Shown here: piece after piece, positions 1-5,523 of the stretch
Layout: each line of letters starts with the position of its first letter
Numbering within the stretch: the first letter of the stretch is position 1
Origin: CAYVBN01 sp964538565
GTDB lineage: Bacteria; Pseudomonadota; Alphaproteobacteria; Rhizobiales; Xanthobacteraceae
Direction of reading: 5' to 3'
Assembly: GCA_964538565.1 (NCBI GenBank)
Contig: CAZIGW010000018.1
Span: forward strand, 1 to 6,573
Length of the DNA stretch: 6,573 nucleotides
The notes under the pieces: generated by a model
The model's database searches: none
What the model was told of the DNA's origin: nothing
What the model saw: only the letters and a program-made list of their open reading frames with translations
Translations under genes and position numbers: made by a program

Positions 1-453
1 TCGCGCAAGTGGGGACGGCCGTATCTCACGCGCAGCTTCTTCTCGCTCGTCGGCGAGCGCATGGCCGACGACATCCTGCTCGTGATGGCGAAACGCGCCG
101 GCCGGTACATCGCGGGCGCCATCAACTTCATCGGCTCGGACACGCTGTTCGGACGGCACTGGGGGGCTGTCGAACACCACCCGTTCCTGCACTTCGAGCT
201 TTGCTACTATCAGGCGATCGACTTCGCCATCGCCCGGCGTCTCGCGCGCGTCGAGGCCGGCGCCCAGGGCGAACACAAGCTGGCGCGCGGGTACCTGCCG
301 CAGACGACGTACTCGGCGCACTTCATCGCCGACCCGGCGCTCGAGCGCGCGATCGCCGACTACCTGCGGCGCGAGCGCGCCTACGTCGCGGCCGAAGGCG
401 CGGCGCTTGCGGAAGCCGGTCCGTTCCGCAAGGCGCCGATCCCCGGGGCCTGA
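1..453 (+). CDS. FemAB-like (GNAT-fold) peptidoglycan-biosynthesis-type protein, C-terminal part
   Basis: This is the C-terminal 150 residues of a gene whose start lies before the window. The reading frame is open from base 1 (SRKWGRPYLTRSFF...) to TGA at 451-453, so the internal ATG at 61 is not the start. The stretches MAKRAGRYIAGAINFIGSDT, HPFLHFELCYYQAIDFAI and VEAGAQGEHKLARGYLP are strongly typical of the FemAB_like family (PF04339, formerly DUF482). These are cytoplasmic proteins of about 380-400 residues with the GNAT acyltransferase fold, annotated as GNAT N-acetyltransferase or 'peptidogalycan biosynthesis protein'. By fold they resemble Fem aminoacyl-tRNA-dependent transferases, but their substrate is not established. 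The C-terminal 25 residues are alanine-rich and weakly conserved. The gene lies 147 bp before the HIT gene on the same strand. I recall this pair as a common neighbourhood in alphaproteobacteria. Family call confident, function not. Confidence 0.9.
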   Translation, partial: SRKWGRPYLTRSFFSLVGERMADDILLVMAKRAGRYIAGAINFIGSDTLFGRHWGAVEHHPFLHFELCYYQAIDFAIARRLARVEAGAQGEHKLARGYLPQTTYSAHFIADPALERAIADYLRRERAYVAAEGAALAEAGPFRKAPIPGA

Positions 454-600
454 CGCGGGGTTGGAAACACCGCCGCTGCCCGCTTGACGCGGCATTCGGT
501 GCCCTGCGACACATGGTGTGCGCGGGCGCCTGAGCCTGATCGTCCCGGCGAACCCGATCTGCCGCGATCATGCCCCCGCGCCGCAACCGGGAGGGCGCGG

Positions 601-1029
601 ATGCCGAGCTACGATCCCAACAACATCTTCGCCAAGATTCTGCGCGGCGAGCTGCCGGCCTACAAGGTCTACGAGGACGAGCGTGCGTTCGCGTTCCTCG
701 ACATCATGCCGCGCGCCGCCGGCCACACCCTCGTCATTCCCAAGGCACCGGCGCGCAACATTCTCGACATCGAACCTGACGATTTCGCCTATGTGATGCG
801 CGTCGCCCAGAGGATCGCCAAGACCGCCATGCGGGTGTTCGAGGTCGACGGCATCGTGCTGCAGCAGTTCAGCGAGCCGGCGAGCGGACAGGTCGTCTAC
901 CACCTGCACGTCCATGTCATTCCCTGCAAGCAGGGCGTGCCGCTCAAGCCGCCCGCGACCTTCAAGGAAGACGCCGCGGTGCTCGCCGAACAGGCCAAGA
1001 CGCTCGCGGCGGCGCTGGCGGCGGGCTGA
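601..1029 (+). CDS. HIT family (HINT-like) nucleotide-binding protein
   Basis: A complete 142-residue protein of normal length for the HINT branch of the histidine-triad superfamily. These are small cytoplasmic nucleotide hydrolases/transferases acting on AMP-lysine, adenosine phosphoramidates and similar compounds. The N-terminal NIFAKILRGELPA and the region VYEDERAFAFLDIMPRAAGHTLVIPK (residues 23-48) are classic. The catalytic triad is H101-L-H103-V-H105-V, preceded by GQVVY and followed by IP. One oddity is residue 91: it is Ser, in QQFSEPASGQ, where most HINT proteins have Asn (Asn99 of human HINT1). The ATG at 601 is chosen because GGGAGGG at 589-595 gives a strong, well-spaced ribosome site; upstream in-frame codons lack family similarity. 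The gene may be co-transcribed with the FemAB-like gene, but the 147-bp gap leaves room for its own promoter. It converges on azlD, 70 bp away. Confidence 0.95.
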   Translation: MPSYDPNNIFAKILRGELPAYKVYEDERAFAFLDIMPRAAGHTLVIPKAPARNILDIEPDDFAYVMRVAQRIAKTAMRVFEVDGIVLQQFSEPASGQVVYHLHVHVIPCKQGVPLKPPATFKEDAAVLAEQAKTLAAALAAG

Positions 1030-1050
1030 GCCCGCTGCCGCTCGTGCGGC
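1021..1050 (+). terminator. Tandem GC hairpins at the HIT stop codon (weak terminator candidate)
   Basis: Two short stems lie back to back: GCGGGC (1021-1026) with GCCCGC (1030-1035) around the TGA stop, and GCCGC (1037-1041) with GCGGC (1046-1050) around a TCGT loop. There is no T-tract, so an intrinsic terminator is doubtful. They may slow transcription between the convergent HIT and azlD genes. Short stems of this kind also arise by chance in GC-rich DNA. Confidence 0.25.
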
Positions 1051-1099
1051 GTGCGAACGCGGGTCGGCCAATGCGCCCTGCTTGTTGATGCCCGGAGGC

Positions 1100-1447
1100 T
1101 CAGCCGCCCAAGAGGTACGCGCCGGCGACGAGCGCGACCTCGCCGACGAGCACGCCGACGAACACCGAGCGGTGCGCGACCAGGAACGCGGCGAAGCCGA
1201 GCGTCACCGCGCCGATGCGCACGACAAGCGGCACGCCCGCCAGCGCGCCCGGCGGCGTCAACGTGAGCTGGGCGATCACGCCGGCGAGCACCGCCGTCGC
1301 CACCCCCCTCACCCAGACGAGAATTTCCGAATCTTCGTCGATGCCGCGCGCCACCACCATGCCGAGCCAGCGCCAGATCTCGGTCGGCAGGAAGCCGACC
1401 AGGATCAGCGCCAGATACGGCCAGAACGTGCCCGGGATCGCGTTCAT
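1100..1447 (-). CDS. azlD: AzlD family branched-chain amino-acid exporter, small subunit
   Basis: A 115-residue hydrophobic protein with about four membrane segments (roughly residues 8-25, 46-64, 70-90 and 94-113). Its length is normal for AzlD. AzlD is the small partner of AzlC; together (as YgaZH in E. coli, BrnFE in Corynebacterium) they export branched-chain amino acids, related amino acids or toxic analogues across the inner membrane. The start ATG at 1447-1445 overlaps the azlC stop in an ATGA junction, so translation is probably coupled. GAGG a few bases upstream may add a ribosome site. A charged loop, ARGIDEDSE (33-41), separates the first two segments. Assignment rests on size, topology and the AzlC neighbour as much as on residue similarity, because AzlD proteins are poorly conserved. 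It is the last gene of its operon and converges on the HIT gene. Confidence 0.88.
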   Translation of the reverse strand: MNAIPGTFWPYLALILVGFLPTEIWRWLGMVVARGIDEDSEILVWVRGVATAVLAGVIAQLTLTPPGALAGVPLVVRIGAVTLGFAAFLVAHRSVFVGVLVGEVALVAGAYLLGG

Positions 1448-2181
1448 CGCAGCGCCTCGCGCACCCGGTGGATGAGGTAGGCGAGCGTGCCGGCGGTCAC
1501 GCCGGCGAGCAGCAGGTCGAGCTCGAGCTTCATCGCGGCGAAGAGCGGCGCCAGCACAAGACCAAACGCGAGCGCCAGCCGGTCGACCAGGGTGCGGCTG
1601 CTGCGCACGGTCGAGACCAGGAACGACATCGGCGTGAGGAAGAGCACGGCGGCCGCGAACAGCGCCGGCAGCTTGGCGGCGAGAAAATAGCCGACGAACG
1701 TCGCGACGACGGCCGGACTCATCAGTCCGGCGCCGAGCCCGTTGCAAAAGGCGATGCGATGCTCGCGCGGCAGTCCGGGCACGAGCCGCAGCGCTTCGAC
1801 CCACATGCTGACCGCGGTGAAATGCGCCGGCAGGACGAGCTGGCGGAAGCGCGTCCGTTCGGTCTTGAGCAGCGGCAGCAGTGCGACCACCATCGGCAAC
1901 AGGCGCATGCCGCTCAGGCACACCGCGATCGCCGCCTGCACCAGCGTGGAACCGGAGCCGAGCGCCGAGACGATGATCACCTGCGCCGGTCCGGCCCAGA
2001 CGAGGGCGGTCGAGCACGCCGCCCAGAGGACGCTAAATCCGAGGTCGTGCGCCAGCGCACCGAATCCGACGTAGGTGCCGAACAGGACGTAGACGTACAC
2101 GGACTTCAGCGCGGTCCGGTACCCCTCCGCGAACACGGCGGCGGAGCCAGAGGCGGAGAACTTCGGGGCGGAAGCGGGCAT
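1444..2181 (-). CDS. azlC: AzlC family branched-chain amino-acid exporter, large subunit
   Basis: From the ATG at 2181 this is a 245-residue polytopic inner-membrane protein, within the usual AzlC length (230-250). It probably exports branched-chain amino acids or analogues together with AzlD. Family features are the FAEGYRTALK start of the first conserved block (17-26), WAGPAQVIIVSAL (62-74), corresponding to the conserved pore-helix motif of AzlC, and SGMRLLPM (90-97), corresponding to the N-x-R motif. A later loop, MSPAVVATFVGYFLAAKLP (154-172), is also typical. The start is uncertain. No Shine-Dalgarno motif precedes 2181, whereas an in-frame ATG at 2271 (extra 30 residues, MRAMRRGAIAS...) follows a GGGGG run. 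I prefer 2181 because the extra residues do not resemble AzlC N-termini. It is the first gene of the azlCD pair, 216 bp downstream of the co-directional arsR-type gene. Confidence 0.92.
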   Translation of the reverse strand: MPASAPKFSASGSAAVFAEGYRTALKSVYVYVLFGTYVGFGALAHDLGFSVLWAACSTALVWAGPAQVIIVSALGSGSTLVQAAIAVCLSGMRLLPMVVALLPLLKTERTRFRQLVLPAHFTAVSMWVEALRLVPGLPREHRIAFCNGLGAGLMSPAVVATFVGYFLAAKLPALFAAAVLFLTPMSFLVSTVRSSRTLVDRLALAFGLVLAPLFAAMKLELDLLLAGVTAGTLAYLIHRVREALR

Positions 2182-2335
2182 ACGGGGGGACTTGGTCTGA
2201 GGCGAGAGGCCGAAGATCCTGTCCCACAAGACCAAAAGCGACGCAATCGCACCCCGACGCATCGCCCGCATGCTGCCCCCGCAGAATTGACGGGTTCGGG
2301 ACGGCCCGCGCCACGCATTGGCGTACCGCCGAGGC

Positions 2336-2349
2336 GCGGCGGCCGCCGC
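2336..2349. repeat. Perfect 14-bp GC palindrome between arsR-type gene and azlC
   Basis: GCGGCGGCCGCCGC is its own reverse complement. It lies in the 216-bp gap (2182-2397) between the stop of the arsR-type gene and the azlC start. It could be a protein-binding site or a small cruciform, or the tail of a hairpin ending the arsR transcript, but no T-tract follows on the minus strand. Chance occurrence is plausible at this GC content. I see no convincing promoter or small gene elsewhere in the gap. Confidence 0.3.
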
Positions 2350-2397
2350 CCTCCGGAACTCCGGAAGACCGCGCCGCAGGCAGTACCCCGAGAACGC

Positions 2398-3090
2398 TCA
2401 TGCCGGCGGTGAGAAGCCGAAGACCTCCGCGAATCCAGTCCGGCCCGCCGGGGTGAGCGCGAGCGCGCGGCTGTCGCGCGTGCGCCGGACCCAGTTGAGG
2501 TCGAAGCAGCGCGCGGCAATCGCCGCCCCGATGCTGCCGCCGACGTGCGGACGGCGCTCGGTCCAGTCGAGGCACACGCGGCAGAACGCCCGCCGCCGCC
2601 GGCGGGCCTCGGCGAGATCGATGCCGAACCGGCCCAGGAATTCGATGCCGCCTTCGGTCACCTCGCCGCCTTCGCCCGCCAGCAACAGGTGGCCGTTCGC
2701 GCACAGCGAATCCGCGAGCGCCACGCCGAGCCGTCCGGCGAAGTGGTCGTAGCAGGTGCGCGCCGCGCGCATCGCCTCGTCCGCACGCGAGACCGGCCGA
2801 TGGCGCGGCGGCGCGTGCGCCGCGACCGCCATGATGCTCTCCAGCATGTGCGCGACGCTCGCATCGGCAATTCGATAGTAGCTGTGGCGGCCCTGCTTCA
2901 CGGCATCGAGCAGGCGCGCCTGCCGCAGCTTGGCGAGATGCCCGCTCGTCGTCTGCGCCGAGACGCGCGCCGCGTAGGCAAGTTCGCCGGCGGTCAGCGC
3001 GCGGCCGTCCATCAGCGCCATGAGAATGTTCGCCCGTGCCGGATCGCCCACCAGGGCGGCGATCTCGGCGATCTCGATCTGTGCGGTCAT
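2398..3090 (-). CDS. ArsR/SmtB family transcriptional regulator with extended C-terminal domain
   Basis: A 230-residue cytoplasmic DNA-binding protein, probably a homodimer that represses the divergent exporter gene until it meets an inducer. Residues 1-80 form a winged helix-turn-helix: IAALVGDPARANILMALMDG, then the recognition region VSAQTTSGHLAKLRQARLLD (43-62), then the wing KQGRHSYYRIAD (65-76). The metal-binding ELCVCDL box of classical ArsR/SmtB sensors is absent, so this is unlikely to be a simple arsenic or zinc sensor. The second half (about 105-220) is an extra domain of a known long ArsR subgroup, with TCYDHFAGRLG (112-122), CRVCLDWTERRPHVGG (170-185) and ARCFDLNW (193-200). Cysteines fall at 113, 130, 170, 173 and 195, so redox, electrophile or metal sensing is possible but unproven. 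The ATG at 3090 is fixed by AGAGGAGA just upstream. The inducer is unknown. Confidence 0.92.
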   Translation of the reverse strand: MTAQIEIAEIAALVGDPARANILMALMDGRALTAGELAYAARVSAQTTSGHLAKLRQARLLDAVKQGRHSYYRIADASVAHMLESIMAVAAHAPPRHRPVSRADEAMRAARTCYDHFAGRLGVALADSLCANGHLLLAGEGGEVTEGGIEFLGRFGIDLAEARRRRRAFCRVCLDWTERRPHVGGSIGAAIAARCFDLNWVRRTRDSRALALTPAGRTGFAEVFGFSPPA

Positions 3091-3145
3091 CGGCGTTCTC
3101 CTCTGCCCAATGTAGGCGCAATTTCCGCGACGACAGCCAGGAATC

Positions 3146-3163
3146 CTTCGGCCGACACCGAAG
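3146..3163. promoter_or_regulatory. Candidate operator dyad CTTCGG-N6-CCGAAG
   Basis: Two perfect 6-base arms, CTTCGG (3146-3151) and CCGAAG (3158-3163), are separated by six bases, giving an 18-bp dyad of a size that suits a winged-helix dimer. It lies 55 bp from the arsR-type start and about 100 bp from the exporter start. A role as binding site for the neighbouring regulator is inference. Confidence 0.4.
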
Positions 3164-3217
3164 CGTTCGCCAGTGAACACCCGGCGGCCATTGTCCATCT
3201 TGACGGCGACAGACAAC

Positions 3218-3229
3218 CGGACCGGTCCG
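3218..3229. promoter_or_regulatory. Candidate operator: perfect palindrome CGGACCGGTCCG
   Basis: A perfect 12-bp palindrome sits 36 bp upstream of the exporter ATG, where a bound repressor could block the promoter or early elongation. The core ACCGG occurs three times in this stretch (3216-3220, 3221-3225 and 3238-3242). ArsR-family operators are usually imperfect palindromes near the promoter, so position and form fit, but binding is not shown. Confidence 0.4.
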
Positions 3230-3265
3230 CTCGTGCGACCGGCCGCGAAGAGATCGCGAGGCATC

Positions 3266-4666
3266 ATGGCTTTCGTCAACCTGTCCCCCGCGCGCGGAAC
3301 CTCGCTCGTTCTGCTCACCACCTGCCTCGGCGTGCTGGTCGCGCAGATCGACACCTCGATCGTCAACCTGGCGGCCGAGCGCATCGGCCGCGACCTTCAT
3401 GCCGGCGTCGACGTGCTGCAATGGGTGCTCGACGCCTACAACCTCGTCTACGCGAGCCTGCTGCTGAGCGGGGGGATGCTCGGCGACCTCTATGGCCGCC
3501 GCCGCATCTTCGCCTGGGGCGTGGGCCTGTTCACATGCGGCTCGCTCGTCTGCGCGCTCGCGCCCGGCACGCACACGCTGGTCGCCGGTCGCGCGCTCAC
3601 CGGACTTGGCGCCGCGCTCGAGTTTCCCACCTCGCTCGCCATCCTGGCTGCCGCCTACCCGGACGCGGGCAGACGCGCCCATGCGATCGGCATCTGGGCG
3701 AGTTGCAACGGGCTCGCCTTCGTCATTGGTCCGGCGCTGGGCGGGCTTCTGGTCGAGGTCGGCGGCTGGCGCAGCATGTTCCTGGTGGTCGTGCCGGTCA
3801 GCCTTCTGGCGCTGGGATTGGCCTTCACGTCGGTGCGGGAGACGGCACAGCCGGCCGACCGGCGGCCCGCGCCGCTGAGCCAGGCGCTCGTCATCGTCGG
3901 GCTTGGCGCCTTGTCGTTCGCGGTCATCGAGGCGCCGACGCGCGGGTGGAATTCGCCCGTGGTCCTTGCCTGCGCGGCCCTGTTCCTCGCCTGCGCGGGC
4001 GCCTTCGTGGCACGCGAGCGGCGCACCCGCATGCTCATTCCCCCGCATATTTTCGTGCGCCCGGCGTTCGCGGCGGCGCTCACCTGCGCCTCTTTGATGA
4101 CGTTCGGCATCTACGCGATGCTGTTTCTGGTTCCGCTCTCCCTGCAGGCCGCAGGCGGCGCCAGCGCCGTCGCGGCGGGGCTCGCGCTGGTGCCCATGTC
4201 GTTCGTGTTCTTCCTCGTGTCGCAATGCTCGGGAAAGTTCGCCAGGCGGGTCGGACCACGCGTGCCGATGGTCGCCGGCATGACCTGCATGGGGCTCGGG
4301 CTCGGGCTGCTCGCGCTCGAGCCCGGCGCGGAAATCCCCGCGCTGCAGGCGGCGCTCGTCATCATCGGGATCGGCCTCGGGCTCAACACCGGCCCGGTCC
4401 TGGCGGTCGCGATCGCCAACGCGCCCGCCAGCCGTTCGGGCGCCGCCTCGGGACTCGTCAACACCGCCCGGATGATCGGGGCGACACTCGGCGTGGCGGT
4501 GCTCGGCGCGCTGTTCGCCGCCTCTTCCGGATCGGCCGCCGCGACCGCCGGCACGATGGCCGCCGGCCTGCGTCCGGCCTATCTTGGCGGGGCCGCGGCG
4601 GAACTGGCCGGGACGTTGGTGGCGTTCCTGTTCATCCGCGCCAACTCGCTCGATCACACGGCCTGA
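3266..4666 (+). CDS. MFS transporter, DHA2 (EmrB/QacA-type) drug exporter
   Basis: A 466-residue inner-membrane protein, probably a proton-driven exporter of a toxic organic compound. The first helix carries QIDTSIVNLAAERI (27-40), the DHA2 D1-type motif with acidic D29. Motif A is GMLGDLYGRRRIF (70-82); motif B is VAGRALTGLGAALEFP (106-121) with R109; motif C is GPALGG (155-160). About 12-14 membrane segments can be traced; DHA2 proteins have 14 and are commonly 480-530 residues, so this is at the short end. The ATG at 3266 is preferred because GAGG (3257-3260) is well spaced and the protein then starts just before helix 1; an in-frame GTG at 3173 would add 31 non-family residues. It is divergent from the arsR-type gene and followed after 25 bp by the ABM gene, so the two are likely co-transcribed. 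Substrate unknown; no EmrA-type adaptor is present. Confidence 0.95.
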   Translation: MAFVNLSPARGTSLVLLTTCLGVLVAQIDTSIVNLAAERIGRDLHAGVDVLQWVLDAYNLVYASLLLSGGMLGDLYGRRRIFAWGVGLFTCGSLVCALAPGTHTLVAGRALTGLGAALEFPTSLAILAAAYPDAGRRAHAIGIWASCNGLAFVIGPALGGLLVEVGGWRSMFLVVVPVSLLALGLAFTSVRETAQPADRRPAPLSQALVIVGLGALSFAVIEAPTRGWNSPVVLACAALFLACAGAFVARERRTRMLIPPHIFVRPAFAAALTCASLMTFGIYAMLFLVPLSLQAAGGASAVAAGLALVPMSFVFFLVSQCSGKFARRVGPRVPMVAGMTCMGLGLGLLALEPGAEIPALQAALVIIGIGLGLNTGPVLAVAIANAPASRSGAASGLVNTARMIGATLGVAVLGALFAASSGSAAATAGTMAAGLRPAYLGGAAAELAGTLVAFLFIRANSLDHTA

Positions 4667-4691
4667 ACGGCGCGCAGGTGAGGAGACCGCG

Positions 4692-5342
4692 ATGTTCGCA
4701 GTGATCTTCGAGGTGCAGCCGAAGGATGGCCGGTTCGACGAGTATCTCGGCCTCGCCAAGTTTCTCCGCCCCAAGCTCGAGGCGATCGACGGTTTCATCG
4801 ACAACGAGCGCTTCGCCAGCCAGAGCACGCGCGGCAAGATCCTGTCGCTGTCGATCTGGCGCAACGACCTCGCGGTGGCGCGCTGGCGCGCACACGGCGA
4901 ACACCACGCCGTGCAGCACAAGGGCCGCACGGAAGTATTTGCCGACTACCACCTGCGCGTCGGCGAAGTGACGCACGACAGCGCTCCGCCCGCCGGCGCG
5001 ACGATCGAACCCCAGCGCGGCGACGCGACCGAGGCCGGGCGCGCCAGGCTGGTGACCCTCACCGAGGTCGTGGTCGATCCTGCCGGACCGGTGACGCGGC
5101 TCGCCGAAACGCTGGCTCCGGATGCCTCATCCGATCTTCCCACCGGGCACGAGGTGTTCGAGAGCATCACCAGCCCGGGCAAGTTCATGCTGGTCGCCTC
5201 GTGGCCCGATGCAGCCGAGGGCGAGCGCTGGAATCCGCGCCCCTCCGGCGTGAAATCGTTCCGCCACCGCCGCGTGCGCGTCGTGCGCGACTACGGGATG
5301 TTCGACCGGCGCGAGGCGCCGCAGTTCCACCCGCCGGTCTGA
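4692..5342 (+). CDS. Antibiotic biosynthesis monooxygenase (ABM) domain protein, two-domain form
   Basis: A 216-residue soluble protein. Residues 1-93 form a clear ABM ferredoxin-like barrel domain: FAVIFEVQPKDGRFDEYL (2-19), LRPKLEAIDGFIDNERF (25-41), KILSLSIWRND (49-59), ARWRAHGEHHAVQHKGR (63-79) and IFADY-like VFADYHLRV (82-90). After a linker (about 94-117), residues 118-200 look like a second, more diverged ABM domain, with ARLVTLTEVVV, HEVFESITSPGKFMLVASW (153-171) and RHRRVRVVRDYGMFDRREAP (191-210). ABM proteins include cofactor-free oxygenases of quinols and polyketides (ActVA-Orf6, YgiN) and also proteins of unknown activity, so catalysis is not assured. The ATG at 4692 follows AGGAG (4681-4685), a strong ribosome site. 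It lies 25 bp after the exporter gene, probably in the same operon, which suggests it acts on the exported compound or a relative. Converges on clpA. Confidence 0.85.
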   Translation: MFAVIFEVQPKDGRFDEYLGLAKFLRPKLEAIDGFIDNERFASQSTRGKILSLSIWRNDLAVARWRAHGEHHAVQHKGRTEVFADYHLRVGEVTHDSAPPAGATIEPQRGDATEAGRARLVTLTEVVVDPAGPVTRLAETLAPDASSDLPTGHEVFESITSPGKFMLVASWPDAAEGERWNPRPSGVKSFRHRRVRVVRDYGMFDRREAPQFHPPV

Positions 5343-5476
5343 CCGTTCGGGGTCGCGCCCGCTGACCGGGCGAGACCGTGCCCGTCAACGCTGCTCATGT
5401 CCCGGACACAGTGCGGTGCGAACTGCCGCGCTGCCGATCCGGGACCACCGGGCAGCAAGACCAGAGGCCGGATTGC

Positions 5477-5505
5477 AAAAGGCCGGGCGTGGGGCCCGGC
5501 CTTTT
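5477..5505. terminator. Bidirectional intrinsic terminator between the ABM gene and clpA
   Basis: A perfect 12-bp stem, AAAAGGCCGGGC (5477-5488) paired with GCCCGGCCTTTT (5494-5505), closes on a GTGGG loop. The A-tract on one side becomes a U-tract for the opposite strand, so it can end transcripts from both directions. It sits 134 bp after the ABM stop and 18 bp after the clpA stop in a convergent gap. This is the classic shape of a shared rho-independent terminator; the closer spacing suggests clpA is its main user. Confidence 0.93.
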
Positions 5506-5523
5506 CTGACGTGTCGTGACGCC

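Larger units (their letters stand above)
3091..3265. promoter_or_regulatory. Divergent promoter/operator region of the arsR-type and MFS genes
   Basis: This 175-bp gap between two divergent starts must hold both promoters unless leaderless transcripts arise elsewhere. Toward the regulator gene, the minus strand reads TACATT at 3114-3109, a 4/6 match to a sigma-70 -10 box; no good -35 box is seen, and the implied leader would be only about 12 nt. Toward the exporter gene, TTGACG at 3200-3205 is a good -35 match, but no matching -10 lies 16-18 bp downstream. Two dyads, listed separately, lie between the genes. A looser pair, TTGTC (3191-3195) and GACAA (3212-3216), brackets the -35-like box. 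Divergent arrangement with a local repressor gene suggests shared control. Confidence 0.6.

Noticed and set aside
484..512. TTGACG with a 17-bp spacer as a promoter for the HIT gene
   Set aside because: The -35 match is good, but the -10 position reads CGACAC, only one match to the consensus; a promoter call is not supported.
1468..2412. A 314-codon plus-strand open frame opposite azlC
   Set aside because: Hydrophilic Arg/Glu/His/Gln-rich translation typical of antisense frames to membrane proteins in GC-rich genomes; azlC is clearly the real gene.
3173..3265. Upstream GTG start at 3173 for the exporter
   Set aside because: The extra 31 residues are polar and unlike DHA2 N-termini, would overlap the palindrome and promoter-like region, and lack a ribosome site; the ATG at 3266 has GAGG in place.
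2545..4704. A 719-codon open frame on the plus strand overlapping the exporter gene in another frame
   Set aside because: Arg/Ala/Gly/His-rich translation without recognisable domains; it crosses the divergent promoter region and shadows both the arsR-type and MFS genes.
2033..4930. A very long open frame (965 codons) on the minus strand, antisense to the exporter gene and spanning the arsR-type gene
   Set aside because: Its translation is low-complexity, rich in Arg, Gly, Ala and His with no family motif. It lies opposite well-supported genes with strong ribosome sites, so it is a by-product of high third-position GC.
5431..5455. CTGCC...GGCAG inverted repeat between the ABM gene and clpA
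   Set aside because: Only a 5-bp stem with a long loop, no T-tract, and a far stronger terminator lies just downstream.
5343..5476. Possible small gene or RNA after the ABM gene
   Set aside because: No ribosome site with a plausible reading frame and no conserved RNA shape could be seen; it looks like plain 3' untranslated spacer.
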